64,000 nucleotides of DNA from contig CAYORT010000017.1 of assembly GCA_964406465.1 (NCBI GenBank), forward strand, positions 1 through 64,000, written 5' to 3'. Numbering within the stretch: the first letter of the stretch is position 1; each line of letters starts with the position of its first letter. A program made the position numbers and the translations under genes. Positions 35,537 through 44,674 of this stretch are shown piece after piece. This DNA is from JAHEZL01 sp964406465. GTDB lineage: Bacteria > Bacteroidota > Bacteroidia > Flavobacteriales_C > GCA-002722245. The notes beneath the pieces were generated by a model. It saw only the letters and a list, made by a program, of their open reading frames with translations. It was not told the DNA's origin and did not search any database.

Positions 35537-35627
35537 TGTTTAAAGTTTAAGGTATAATATCTAAGGTTTAAGATTGAACACCCCAACTCGCTCTTAATTT
35601 TATACATTAAATCTTAAACTTTAAACA
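35537..35627. repeat. Heptad-repeat palindromic array B (divergent gap)
   Basis: A 15-bp perfect inverted repeat (TGTTTAAAGTTTAAG at 35537-35551 and its complement at 35613-35627), with further related units (TCTAAGGTTTAAGATTGAACA inside the left half) spaced by 7. It uses the TTTAAAG variant of the heptad and lies between the aminotransferase and PgpH-like genes. The inner spacer is about 60 nt. Confidence 0.75.
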
Positions 35628-35647
35628 ATTTCCTACATTTACACCCC

Positions 35648-37726
35648 ATGCAGAAATTTGTAGAAAATATTAGAAATCGTCACGATAACATCTATAAAGT
35701 GCTATTGTTTTTGGGAACCATTGCTTTTATTGTGTTTTTACTGCCTAGAGAGGTGTCTTTTAAGTATGAGTTTCAAAAAAATAAACCATGGCAATACGGT
35801 GATCTTTTCGCTCCTTATTCTATACCGCTTAAAAAGAACTCAGAAGAACTTAAACAAGAAAGTAAGCAGTTAGAGCTTAAAAAGAAGCTTTATTTCAAAT
35901 ACGATGAAGATATTTACGACAAGAAGGTAGTGGAATTTGAGCTGGAATTGATGCGTGCTTTGGCCGAATCTGACCAAAAAGACAAGGCCGAAGAGCTCAA
36001 GGTGAAATACATGGAAACAGCAGAGTCACTGCTTAGAGGTATATATAAGAAGGGCTTGGCCGATGCGCATGGAGAATTAAGCAATCTAAAAGACAGCACC
36101 ATCTTTTATGTAGTTAAAAATAATGTGGCCGGTGCCTACACCAAAGATGATGTTTTTACGCTTAAAAGTGCCATTGAATTTGCCGAGCGCAATCTTAGAA
36201 AAGAGTATGAATCGAAAGAAATAATTTTAAAGGTGCTTGAACAAGTGCTTAGAAAAGACGCCGCTAACGTGATTTACGATGCTAGAAAAACTCAGCTGGT
36301 GTTGAACGCCGAATTGGCAAAGCTAGAAACAGATGCAGGCACTTGGGAGCAAGGTAGATTGATTATTAGAAAAGGGGAGACCGTTGACCAGCAAAAGCTT
36401 GAGGTACTTACTTCCTACAAAAACAAATACGAATCGCAAATTCTTGAGAAAAACAAAAGGGTGGTGGTCATTTTTGCGCAAATCATCTTAGTGACCGTAG
36501 CTTTGACTTGTTTTTTCTTGTTCTTGTATTATTTCCGAAAAGAGATTTTTTACAACAACCGCCACTTGGTTTTCTTACTTATGCTGCTCAATATTTTCGT
36601 GCTGGCAACAGTAATTGCATTGCGTGTAAGTTGGCTTAAAGTGTATGTTGTGCCGTTCTGCCTTATTCCGGTTATTGTTCGCTCTTTCTTCGATACACGA
36701 ATTGCTTTCTTTACGCATTTGGTGGCCTTGATGATTGTTGGCTTTATGGTTGCCGACAGTTTTTCATTTGTGTTTTACCAATTCGTTGCAGGTATTATGG
36801 CCATTTTTGGTTTTGCCAACTTTCGCCGCCGATCGCAATTGCTTTTCACATCGGGTATTGTGTTTGCCGCCTACAGCATCACTTTCTTCGCGCTAACCTT
36901 ACTGCAAGAAGGCGATTTTACCAAGATTTTGTGGAGAGATTTTATGTGGTTCGGCATTAGCTCAATGCTAATTATGTTTGCTTATCCTATGATTTTTGCT
37001 TTCGAGAAGATGTTCGGCTTTGTATCTGATATGACTTTACTCGAATTGTCGGATACAAACAATACTCTTCTTCGCGAATTGTCGCTAAAAGCTCCAGGTA
37101 CCTTTCAGCATTCATTGCAAGTGGCTAACCTTGCTGAGGCTGCCATCTACCAAGTGGGAGGTAATGCTTTGCTCATTAGAACGGCTGCATTATATCACGA
37201 CATTGGTAAAATGGAAAGACCAATGTATTTCATAGAGAATCAAGTAACTGGCGTAAATCCGCATCATGAATTGTCAAGTGAGGAAAGTGCACGCATCATC
37301 ATTGAGCATGTTATTCATGGTATCGAAATAGCAAAAAAACATCGTTTGCCAGAGCAAGTAATTGACTTTATTCGCACGCATCACGGTACTACCAAAGCCG
37401 AGTATTTCTACAGAAAAGCGAAGGAGGATTTCCCTGAAGAATCTCCTGAGGTGGCTAGATATACTTATCCCGGACCAATTCCTTTCTCTAAAGAAACGGC
37501 GGTGTTGATGATGGCCGATTCGGTGGAGGCAGCATCAAGAAGTTTGAAAGAAGTGAATTCAGAGAAAATTGAACAGTTGGTAGAGAAAATCATTCACAAA
37601 CAAATGGAAGAAGGTCAGTTTGTAAACGCCGACATCACACTTAAGGAAATCTCACAAATCAAAAAGATTTTGAAAAAGATGTTGATGAATATTTACCACG
37701 TTCGCATTGAATATCCAAATGCATAG
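35648..37726 (+). CDS. 7TMR-HDED/HD-domain phosphodiesterase, PgpH-like
   Basis: A 692-residue membrane protein. Order: a TM helix (18-32), an extracytoplasmic 7TMR-HDED domain (about 50-270) rich in charged helices, about seven TM helices (270-450), and a C-terminal HD domain with LYHDIGKMERP near residue 517, HH at NPHHELSSEESA and a later HGTTKAEYF. In Listeria, PgpH of this layout hydrolyses c-di-AMP. The substrate here is inferred from domain order. The next gene starts one base after its stop, so the two are an operon. Confidence 0.9.
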   Translation: MQKFVENIRNRHDNIYKVLLFLGTIAFIVFLLPREVSFKYEFQKNKPWQYGDLFAPYSIPLKKNSEELKQESKQLELKKKLYFKYDEDIYDKKVVEFELELMRALAESDQKDKAEELKVKYMETAESLLRGIYKKGLADAHGELSNLKDSTIFYVVKNNVAGAYTKDDVFTLKSAIEFAERNLRKEYESKEIILKVLEQVLRKDAANVIYDARKTQLVLNAELAKLETDAGTWEQGRLIIRKGETVDQQKLEVLTSYKNKYESQILEKNKRVVVIFAQIILVTVALTCFFLFLYYFRKEIFYNNRHLVFLLMLLNIFVLATVIALRVSWLKVYVVPFCLIPVIVRSFFDTRIAFFTHLVALMIVGFMVADSFSFVFYQFVAGIMAIFGFANFRRRSQLLFTSGIVFAAYSITFFALTLLQEGDFTKILWRDFMWFGISSMLIMFAYPMIFAFEKMFGFVSDMTLLELSDTNNTLLRELSLKAPGTFQHSLQVANLAEAAIYQVGGNALLIRTAALYHDIGKMERPMYFIENQVTGVNPHHELSSEESARIIIEHVIHGIEIAKKHRLPEQVIDFIRTHHGTTKAEYFYRKAKEDFPEESPEVARYTYPGPIPFSKETAVLMMADSVEAASRSLKEVNSEKIEQLVEKIIHKQMEEGQFVNADITLKEISQIKKILKKMLMNIYHVRIEYPNA

Positions 37727-37727
37727 T

Positions 37728-38894
37728 ATGAGAGTTGTAGTGTTGTTTTTTCTTACTTTATTGATAGCTTCTTGTGGAGACGCAGAGTATGCAAGTAAGT
37801 ATTCTCAAACTTTAAAAGACAGCTCCAGTGTGAAGGTAATATACACGCATCAAAGTTCACAGGGATATGCCACTGTTTATCCTGCCGCCAACAACTTGTT
37901 TTATACCGATGTTGAAAATGTAAGCGATTCAAGCGACACCGATTCATTGAGCATTAAGATGTATTTTAGAAACAGCTATGCAAACTTTAGCGGATACAAG
38001 TTTTTGCTTGATGAACAGCTGGCTAGTACCAAGTTTGGTGATGCTTTTGTTTTTCGTTTTTCAAAGAAGGCCCAAGAAAATGTTTACCACACCTTAAAAG
38101 TTGCGGTGAACGATGATGTGTACTTTGTTAAAGTGAGTTACGACCCTAAACAGTTCTTAGAGAATAACGGCAGAACTACTTCAGAAAACGGATTCTTTAT
38201 TCATGAAACCGATATTACTTTTCAAGAGGTGTCAACACAAAAATTTATTCGCTACCAGCTCAATGAAAGCGAGAAAATTGAAGCTCGAAAAGAGTTTTCA
38301 ATAGCTGTTGAAAATGTAAAATCGCAAAAAGAAAAAGCACAATTGATTGCTACTACCTTATTAGATAAACTAGCTCATAGAAGAGGAGTGCCGTCTGATG
38401 CCATGAATTCAATTACTCCTTTGGAGCAATACCGCAAAGCGAAAAATGAAAAGGATAAAGTTTGGTGCGGAAATTTAGCCGATATCTTTTTATATGCTTG
38501 CTCTGCTTACGATCTTCCTGCGCGTTTGATTTGCTTGGGAAATACCTTTAAGGAGGGAGTGGATCCATTAATTTACAATGCCGATCATCACAGCATAGCC
38601 GAGGTGTATTACGACGAATCTTGGCATTTAATTGACATGAGCTTTTATGTTCTTGATGCAAAAAACAAAGAAGGTAGAATTTTAAATTTTGTTGATTTTT
38701 GGCATCTCATGAACATTCCTCAAGAAAGAAAAGGATTAACCATTACCATCTACGACTTGAAGGATAAAAAGATAAAGGATATACCCGTGGAGCAGGCTCC
38801 TAAATACGATAGATTGCTTACTTATTACAAGCAAAATCAAAAGTTTAGCTTCCCTTATGTGAAAAAAGAAGGATTGGGATTTTATAGCTTTTAA
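37728..38894 (+). CDS. Lipoprotein with transglutaminase-like domain
   Basis: A 388-residue lipoprotein with lipobox LLIASC; an upstream ATG inside PgpH would add seven residues before the signal sequence, so I prefer the ATG one base after the PgpH stop. The second half carries a papain-like triad order of transglutaminase-like enzymes: C247 (WCGN), H287/H288 (ADHHSIAEVYY) and D303 (LIDMSF). It may be a periplasmic peptidase or crosslinking enzyme; substrates are unknown. It ends 2 bp from the convergent accA gene. Confidence 0.8.
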   Translation: MRVVVLFFLTLLIASCGDAEYASKYSQTLKDSSSVKVIYTHQSSQGYATVYPAANNLFYTDVENVSDSSDTDSLSIKMYFRNSYANFSGYKFLLDEQLASTKFGDAFVFRFSKKAQENVYHTLKVAVNDDVYFVKVSYDPKQFLENNGRTTSENGFFIHETDITFQEVSTQKFIRYQLNESEKIEARKEFSIAVENVKSQKEKAQLIATTLLDKLAHRRGVPSDAMNSITPLEQYRKAKNEKDKVWCGNLADIFLYACSAYDLPARLICLGNTFKEGVDPLIYNADHHSIAEVYYDESWHLIDMSFYVLDAKNKEGRILNFVDFWHLMNIPQERKGLTITIYDLKDKKIKDIPVEQAPKYDRLLTYYKQNQKFSFPYVKKEGLGFYSF

Positions 38895-38896
38895 TG

Positions 38897-39859
38897 CTAT
38901 TTCTCAACCACAACACCCATTGCTTCAAACTTCTCGATTCTTTTCTCGATACGTTTTTCGGCTTTCATCTTTTTCAATGTTTTTAAGCTGCCAACAATAG
39001 CTTCTTTAACATTGTGAAAAGCTTCTTCGGGCTTGAAATGAGCGCCACCTATAGGTTCTTTAATAATACCGTCAATCAATTTGTTTTTGAACATATCTTG
39101 AGCGGTCAATTTCATGCTCTCGGCAGCTTTCTCTTTGTAATCCCAGCTTCTCCATAAGATAGTAGAGCAGTTTTCAGGAGAAATTACCGAATACCATGCG
39201 TGTTCTAACATGTACACCACGTCACCTACACCAATTCCCAAAGCACCACCCGACGCGCCTTCACCAATGATGAAGCAAATTACAGGTACTTTCAACTGAG
39301 TCATTTCAAATAGATTTCTAGCAATCGCTTCCCCTTGTCCGCGCTCCTCAGCCTCTAATCCTGGGTATGCCCCCGGAGTGTCGATCAAGGAAATAACTGG
39401 AATATCAAATTTTTCGGACATTTTCATCAAACGCAATGCTTTTCTGTAGCCTTCAGGATTTGGCATCCCAAAGTTTCTGTACTGACGCATCTTAGTGTTG
39501 ATACCTTTTTGATGACCTATAATCATTACGCTTTCCCCATTGATGCTGGCCATACCACCTACCAATGCTTTGTCGTCTTTTACATTTCTATCTCCGTGTA
39601 ACTCTATAAAAGAGCCTTTATCGCACATCCCTTCGATATAGGCTAAGGTATAAGGACGCTCAGGATGACGAGACACCAATACTTTTTGCCAAGGGGTTAA
39701 ATTAGAGTACAATTCTTTTCTAGTTTCCTCAATCTTTTTCTCAAATTCTCTAATGGTGGGAGTAGCGTCAATACCGCTAATCACTTCAATTTCCTTCGTT
39801 TTCTCTAATTGCTCGTATAGTTCGGCAAGTGGCTTTTCAAATTCTAAAAAAGTAATCAT
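38897..39859 (-). CDS. accA: Acetyl-CoA carboxylase carboxyltransferase subunit alpha
   Basis: A 320-residue subunit that transfers the carboxyl group from biotin-BCCP to acetyl-CoA in fatty-acid synthesis. FIELHGDRNVKDDKALVGG, MPNPEGYRKALRLMKMSEKF, SLIDTPGAYPGLEAEERGQGEAIARNL and GEGASGGALGIGVGD are standard for AccA, and length is normal. It is a separate gene, as in most bacteria with the split enzyme; accD is not in the window. Divergent to ispE across a palindromic heptad array. Confidence 0.97.
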   Translation of the reverse strand: MITFLEFEKPLAELYEQLEKTKEIEVISGIDATPTIREFEKKIEETRKELYSNLTPWQKVLVSRHPERPYTLAYIEGMCDKGSFIELHGDRNVKDDKALVGGMASINGESVMIIGHQKGINTKMRQYRNFGMPNPEGYRKALRLMKMSEKFDIPVISLIDTPGAYPGLEAEERGQGEAIARNLFEMTQLKVPVICFIIGEGASGGALGIGVGDVVYMLEHAWYSVISPENCSTILWRSWDYKEKAAESMKLTAQDMFKNKLIDGIIKEPIGGAHFKPEEAFHNVKEAIVGSLKTLKKMKAEKRIEKRIEKFEAMGVVVEK

Positions 39860-39893
39860 ATTTTTTTCTCTTGGGGGACAAATATAGGGAAAA

Positions 39894-39977
39894 GTTCAAT
39901 GTTTAAAGTTCAATGTTTAATGTTAGCTGAATTAAAAGGGTTTTCTAACTTTGAATATTGAACTTTAAACATTGAAC
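39894..39977. repeat. Heptad-repeat palindromic array C (divergent accA/ispE gap)
   Basis: A perfect 21-bp inverted repeat of three heptads: left units GTTCAAT, GTTTAAA, GTTCAAT (39894-39914) and right units ATTGAAC, TTTAAAC, ATTGAAC (39957-39977). Further imperfect units and a TTAGCTGAA core segment lie between. It ends 2 nt before the TTG start of ispE. On both strands it would lie in the leader of a gene, so it could act on both. Confidence 0.9.
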
Positions 39978-39979
39978 AA

Positions 39980-40789
39980 TTGTTAACATACCCCAACGCT
40001 AAAATAAATCTCGGACTCAACATCGTTCGCAAACGCAGCGATGGTTTTCACGATATTGAAACTGTTTTTTATCCCATTGCTATTAATGATGTGCTTGAGT
40101 TTGTGCGTGCTGAAGGTGATTCTACTTTTGCTTCTTCAGGAATTGAAATCCCCGGTAGCGGTGATAATTTGGTGATGAAGGCCTTGAATCTCTTGCAAAC
40201 GGACTTTCCTCAGGTAGAGAACCTTAAGGTGCATTTGCATAAGGTGATTCCAATTGGCGCCGGTTTAGGCGGCGGCTCAGCAGATGCTGCTTTTATGCTT
40301 AAGGCGCTTCGAGATTATTTTCGTTTGCCTTTGTCGAATATACAATTGAAATCATATGCTGCCAAGTTAGGTAGTGATTGTTCATTCTTTATAGATAATC
40401 AACCTGCATATGCTTGGGGTAGAGGGGAGTTGATGGAAAGCATCAGTTTGTGGTTAAAAGATTATCATTTATTGTTGGTGTATCCTAATTTGCATATCAG
40501 CACCGCGCAAGCATATTCTTCAGTTAAGCCTGCCGAACCCTTAGTTAATGTGCGCGAAGTAGTTCAACTTCCTGTTGATCAATGGAAAGATAAATTGGTG
40601 AACGATTTCGAAAAATCTGCATTTGAAATTCATCCTCAATTGAAAAAACTCAAAGAAGAACTTTACGCAATGGGCGCTGAATATGCCTGTATGAGCGGTA
40701 GTGGTTCTTCCTTCTTTGGAATATATAAAGAAAAAGTGGAGTTGAGTGAGGAAGTGAGGAAGTATTCGAATTGGTGGATAGCGCTATAA
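39980..40789 (+). CDS. ispE: 4-Diphosphocytidyl-2-C-methyl-D-erythritol kinase
   Basis: A 269-residue GHMP kinase of the non-mevalonate isoprenoid pathway, phosphorylating CDP-ME. YPNAKINLGLNIVRKRSDGFHDIETVF at the N-terminus and PIGAGLGGGSADAAF (91-105) are diagnostic for IspE; CMSGSGSSFFG is the third GHMP motif. The start is TTG directly after array C; no ATG occurs before the AKINLGLN motif. A short 28-nt gap separates it from era on the same strand. Confidence 0.95.
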   Translation: MLTYPNAKINLGLNIVRKRSDGFHDIETVFYPIAINDVLEFVRAEGDSTFASSGIEIPGSGDNLVMKALNLLQTDFPQVENLKVHLHKVIPIGAGLGGGSADAAFMLKALRDYFRLPLSNIQLKSYAAKLGSDCSFFIDNQPAYAWGRGELMESISLWLKDYHLLLVYPNLHISTAQAYSSVKPAEPLVNVREVVQLPVDQWKDKLVNDFEKSAFEIHPQLKKLKEELYAMGAEYACMSGSGSSFFGIYKEKVELSEEVRKYSNWWIAL

Positions 40790-40817
40790 AATCTAAAATT
40801 ACCTTACCTTTACGCCT

Positions 40818-41699
40818 ATGGCAGCACACAAATCAGGTTTTGTAAATATTGTAGGGAGTCCAAATGTTGGTAAATCAACTTTGATGAATCAATTGGTGGG
40901 CGAGCGTTTGTCGATTATCACCTCAAAGGCACAAACCACTCGTCACCGCATCATGGGTATTGTGAACAGCGACGATTTTCAAATCGTTTATTCAGATACT
41001 CCAGGGATGATTAAACCCAATTACAAGTTGCAAGAAGGTATGATGCAATTTGTTACTACTGCCGTTTCTGATGCCGATGCTTTTTTAATGGTGACCGATG
41101 TTTTAGAAGAAAAACCAGCCAATGAAGAGTTGTGGGATAAGGTAGCAAAAACAAAAACGCCAAAACTCTTAATCATCAATAAGATTGATTTGGTTGACCA
41201 GAAGAAATTAGAAGAGATAGTAGAAGGTTGGGCAAAGAAATTACCCGGAGTGAGCATTCTTCCTATTTCAGCTTTGAATGGCATTAACCACGAATTTGTG
41301 TTGCAGTGGATTTTGAAGAATTTGCCCGAAGGTCCGCCTTATTTCGAGAAAGATCAACTCACCGATAAATCAGAAAGATTCTTTGCTTGCGAAATCATTC
41401 GTGAAAAAATATTATTGAATTACGATAAAGAGATTCCTTACAGCGTTGAGGTAGAAGTGGAGTCGTTTAAACGAGAAAAGAAAATTACCAGAATTGCCGC
41501 TGTGATTTATGTAGCTCGAGATTCTCAAAAATCGATTGTTATTGGTCACCAAGGTGCCATGTTAAAAAAGGTGGGCACACAAGCTAGAAAAGATTTAGAG
41601 CAATTCTTGCAAGAAAAAGTGTTTTTAGAAATATTTGTTAAAGTGCAGAAAGAGTGGAGAAGCGATGATAAACAATTAAAGAGATTCGGTTATTTATAA
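40818..41699 (+). CDS. era: GTPase Era
   Basis: A 293-residue GTPase that binds 16S rRNA during 30S maturation. G1 is GSPNVGKST (13-21), G3 is DTPGM, G4 is NKID, and the C-terminal KH domain shows VIGHQGAMLKKVGTQARKDLEQFL. Length and motifs are normal. It is followed by array D and then gldA on the same strand. Confidence 0.97.
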   Translation: MAAHKSGFVNIVGSPNVGKSTLMNQLVGERLSIITSKAQTTRHRIMGIVNSDDFQIVYSDTPGMIKPNYKLQEGMMQFVTTAVSDADAFLMVTDVLEEKPANEELWDKVAKTKTPKLLIINKIDLVDQKKLEEIVEGWAKKLPGVSILPISALNGINHEFVLQWILKNLPEGPPYFEKDQLTDKSERFFACEIIREKILLNYDKEIPYSVEVEVESFKREKKITRIAAVIYVARDSQKSIVIGHQGAMLKKVGTQARKDLEQFLQEKVFLEIFVKVQKEWRSDDKQLKRFGYL

Positions 41700-41703
41700 T
41701 TGA

Positions 41704-41777
41704 GTTCAAAGTTTAATGTTCAAGGTTCAAAGTTAGCTAACCTTAAACCTTAAACATTGAACATTGAACATTGAACA
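41704..41777 (+). repeat. Heptad-repeat palindromic array D (era to gldA)
   Basis: Left units GTTCAAA, GTTTAAT, GTTCAAG, GTTCAAA run into the palindrome GTTAGCTAAC (41732-41741), followed by CTTAAAC, CTTAAAC, ATTGAAC, ATTGAAC, ATTGAAC. The arms match unit by unit with a few substitutions, mostly transitions, giving a long imperfect hairpin. It fills the whole gap between era and gldA, and the gldA ATG follows 9 nt after it. Confidence 0.88.
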
Positions 41778-41785
41778 AAGAAAAT

Positions 41786-42487
41786 ATGTCAATAGAAGTA
41801 AAAAAAATTACAAAAATATACGGCGAACAAAAAGCGCTAAACGATGTGTCCTTCTCTATTCAATCGGGTGAAATTATTGGTTTTTTAGGTCCTAACGGTG
41901 CCGGAAAATCCACCTTGATGAAAATTATTTCTTGTTACTTGCCACCTAGCTCTGGAACTGTTAAAGTATGCGGTTTAGATGTGATGGAACAATCTATGGA
42001 AGTAAGAAAAAAGGTGGGGTATTTGCCAGAACACAATCCGCTATATTTGGATATGTATGTTAAAGAATATTTGGAGTTTGTAGGCAAGTTTTATGGAGTA
42101 AAGAATTTAACGAATAGGGTGAAAGAGATGGTGGAGATAACAGGATTGACAATTGAACAAAGTAAAAAAATCGGACAACTATCAAAAGGATACCGTCAGC
42201 GTGTTGGATTGGCGCAGGCCATCATTCATGATCCACAAGTATTGATTTTAGATGAACCCACAACAGGCTTAGATCCTAATCAATTGGTAGAGATTCGAAA
42301 TCTCATTAAAGAACTCGGTAAAAATAAAACAGTAATGCTCTCTACCCACATTATGCAAGAGGTTCAAGCCATTTGTGAAAGAGCAATTATCATCAATCAC
42401 GGTAAAATTGTAGCTGATGATTCAATCGCGAATTTGACTCAGAAAAATTCAAATTTAGAGAAGGTTTTTCAGCAGTTAACAAAATGA
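41786..42487 (+). CDS. gldA: GldA-like ABC transporter ATP-binding protein
   Basis: A 233-residue ABC ATPase. From the ATG at MSIEVKKITKIYG, Walker A is GPNGAGKST (35-43), the signature is LSKGYRQRVGLAQ, Walker B is VLILDEPTTGLDPNQL, and the switch is STHIMQEV. The body closely resembles Flavobacterium johnsoniae GldA (MSIEV N-terminus and GYLPEHNPLYLDMYVKEYL), needed with GldFG for gliding. A TTG start inside the last repeat heptad would add five residues and is less likely. gldF and gldG are not adjacent. The next gene overlaps its end by 4 nt. Confidence 0.85.
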   Translation: MSIEVKKITKIYGEQKALNDVSFSIQSGEIIGFLGPNGAGKSTLMKIISCYLPPSSGTVKVCGLDVMEQSMEVRKKVGYLPEHNPLYLDMYVKEYLEFVGKFYGVKNLTNRVKEMVEITGLTIEQSKKIGQLSKGYRQRVGLAQAIIHDPQVLILDEPTTGLDPNQLVEIRNLIKELGKNKTVMLSTHIMQEVQAICERAIIINHGKIVADDSIANLTQKNSNLEKVFQQLTK

Positions 42488-43194
42488 TGCGCGCATTTCA
42501 TTTTTTATTTATCGCTTTAATTTATTCTTGTGAATCAGGATCTGAGCCTCACGATATAGTTGCAAATAAGTTCGATTCAGTTGCAGTAAATCTTAAGGCA
42601 GATAGTTTGATTTTAGCAGAGCTTTATAATGAAGAAGATAAACAATACAGTAATGAAGAATCTTATGATGGTTTTTGCGATTCATTGATAATAGCAGAAA
42701 TTGATACATCAAATTTGGAAGGCAAACGAACGAAGATTTTGAGAGAATTTAATTGCAATTATGGAGCAGCTGGAGCCACAAGTGATAGTTTGTTTGATTT
42801 AAATTACGACGGTCTAAAAGATTATGTAATATTTTATTATGGTCAATCAGGAACTGGATTAAAAAATAGAATGCAAGTCTATTTTTTTAACGATTCAACA
42901 AAGTGTTATTATTTAAATGAGCAGCTTTCTTCTTTACCTAATCCTACTTTTTACCTCAAATCAAAAAAAATAACTGGTTTTTATATAGGTAATGGAGGCG
43001 GAGGCGGAGGAAGATTGGAGTGGATCAACGATCAGTGGGTGGAGACTAAAGAATTTAGAGTGGATAATAACAATGATTCTACAGTCTGGGTGATTGATTT
43101 TCCATTAAAAAATAAGACTGAAAAGATATTTCGACAATACCAATATCTGCCTCCGCAAGATATTCTTGAAAATAAATATTACTTTGAGGATTAA
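42484..43194 (+). CDS. Predicted lipoprotein, unknown function
   Basis: A 236-residue protein with a short signal sequence and lipobox ALIYSC (C16 region), then an acidic stretch. The middle part DSLFDLNYDGLKDYVIFYYGQSGTG resembles a calcium-binding DxNxDG loop as in FG-GAP/VCBS repeats, and GFYIGNGGGGGGRLEW contains a six-glycine run. The ATG overlaps the gldA stop by 4 nt (ATGATG), so translational coupling with gldA is likely. No family is recognised. Confidence 0.6.
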   Translation: MMRAFHFLFIALIYSCESGSEPHDIVANKFDSVAVNLKADSLILAELYNEEDKQYSNEESYDGFCDSLIIAEIDTSNLEGKRTKILREFNCNYGAAGATSDSLFDLNYDGLKDYVIFYYGQSGTGLKNRMQVYFFNDSTKCYYLNEQLSSLPNPTFYLKSKKITGFYIGNGGGGGGRLEWINDQWVETKEFRVDNNNDSTVWVIDFPLKNKTEKIFRQYQYLPPQDILENKYYFED

Positions 43195-43276
43195 AACCTT
43201 CAAAATAATTTCATAAAAGGAATTAAGTTTTGTTAATTTGTCACGCTTTAAAAATTTTAAAAAATTAATATAACAC

Positions 43277-44542
43277 ATGGCTAATTACTTATTTACTTCC
43301 GAATCAGTATCAGAAGGGCATCCTGATAAAGTTGCCGATCAAATTTCCGACGCGCTTGTTGATGAATATCTAAGAAGAGACCCTTCTTCAAGAATCGCTT
43401 GCGAAACTTTAGTAACCACAGGTTTAACTGTTTTGGCAGGTGAAGTAACTTGCAACGGACACTTCGATCAACAAGAAGTTGCTCGTAGAGTAATCAAAAG
43501 AATTGGATACAATAAAGCCGAATATATGTTTGATGCCGATTCTTGTGGTATCATTTCTTCTATTCACGGTCAGTCTCCCGATATCGCTCAAGGTGTTGAT
43601 GAAGGTGCTGGTTTGCACGCTGAACAAGGTGCTGGTGACCAAGGGATGATGTTTGGTTATGCTACAGTTGAATCTGCTAACTATATGCCTTTGGCTTTAG
43701 ATATCGCTCATAAATTATTGATTGAATTGGCTGCTATCCGCAAGGAAGGTAAACAAATGAAATATTTGAGACCCGATGCTAAATCTCAAGTTACTATCGA
43801 GTACAACGACAAAAATCAACCAGTAAGAATTGATACTATCGTTGTTTCTACTCAACATGATGATTTCGATAAAGAAGATAAAATGTTGAAGAAAATTGCT
43901 GCTGATGTTAAAGCTATCTTGATGCCAAGAGTACTTTCTAAATTATCTGCTGCAAACAAAAAACTATTCGGTAAAGACATCATCTACCACATCAACCCAA
44001 CTGGTAAATTCGTAATTGGTGGTCCTCACGGTGATACTGGTTTAACTGGTAGAAAAATCATCGTTGATACATACGGTGGTAAAGGTGCTCACGGTGGTGG
44101 TGCATTCTCTGGAAAAGATTCTTCAAAAGTTGACCGTTCTGCGGCATATGCTACTCGTCACATCGCTAAAAACTTAGTAGCTGCTGGTGTAGCTGATGAG
44201 GTTTTGGTTCAAGTTGCTTACGCAATTGGTGTTGCTAAACCAGTAGGTTTATATGTTAACACTTACGGTACAGCAAAAGTGAAATTAACCGACGGCGAAA
44301 TCGCTCAAAAAGTAAATAAATTGTTCGATATGCGTCCGGCTGCTATCATCGAAAGATTTGGTTTAAGATACCCTATCTTCGGAGAAACTGCTGCTTACGG
44401 CCACATGGGAAGAACTTCTTATGAGAAAGAAGTTGAGCTTCTTTACAACGGTAAAAAATCTAAGAAAAAAGTTACCTTCTTCGGATGGGAGAAATTAGAT
44501 TACGTTGATAAAATCAAAAAAGAATTCGCTATCAAAAAATAG
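43277..44542 (+). CDS. metK: S-adenosylmethionine synthetase
   Basis: A 421-residue enzyme making SAM from ATP and methionine. FTSESVSEGHPDKVADQISDA (7-27), GAGDQGMMFGYA, FVIGGPHGDTGLTGRKIIVDTYGG and the P-loop-like GGGAFSGKDSSKVDRSAAY are standard. It is somewhat longer than the E. coli enzyme, as in other Bacteroidota. I looked in the 82-nt upstream gap for a SAM riboswitch and saw none. Followed by a strong terminator. Confidence 0.98.
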   Translation: MANYLFTSESVSEGHPDKVADQISDALVDEYLRRDPSSRIACETLVTTGLTVLAGEVTCNGHFDQQEVARRVIKRIGYNKAEYMFDADSCGIISSIHGQSPDIAQGVDEGAGLHAEQGAGDQGMMFGYATVESANYMPLALDIAHKLLIELAAIRKEGKQMKYLRPDAKSQVTIEYNDKNQPVRIDTIVVSTQHDDFDKEDKMLKKIAADVKAILMPRVLSKLSAANKKLFGKDIIYHINPTGKFVIGGPHGDTGLTGRKIIVDTYGGKGAHGGGAFSGKDSSKVDRSAAYATRHIAKNLVAAGVADEVLVQVAYAIGVAKPVGLYVNTYGTAKVKLTDGEIAQKVNKLFDMRPAAIIERFGLRYPIFGETAAYGHMGRTSYEKEVELLYNGKKSKKKVTFFGWEKLDYVDKIKKEFAIKK

Positions 44543-44561
44543 TTGATTTTAATATTTAGAG

Positions 44562-44598
44562 AAAGCCTTCCGTCGAAAGACGGAGGGCTTTTTTTTTT
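44562..44598 (+). terminator. Rho-independent terminator of metK
   Basis: A 13-bp stem AAAGCCTTCCGTC / GACGGAGGGCTTT (one T-G pair) with a GAAA tetraloop and nine T. It ends the metK transcript 20 nt past the stop. Confidence 0.92.
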
Positions 44599-44674
44599 GG
44601 CCTCAAATCTCACTCTCACTCTTCCTCTTGGGTTACCTTTTTCATTTTCAAGAATGAATTAAAAAAACATTCTT

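Noticed and set aside
43195..43276. SAM riboswitch upstream of metK
   Set aside because: The 82-nt gap is AT-rich with no paired helices or conserved core of any SAM riboswitch class that I can recognise.
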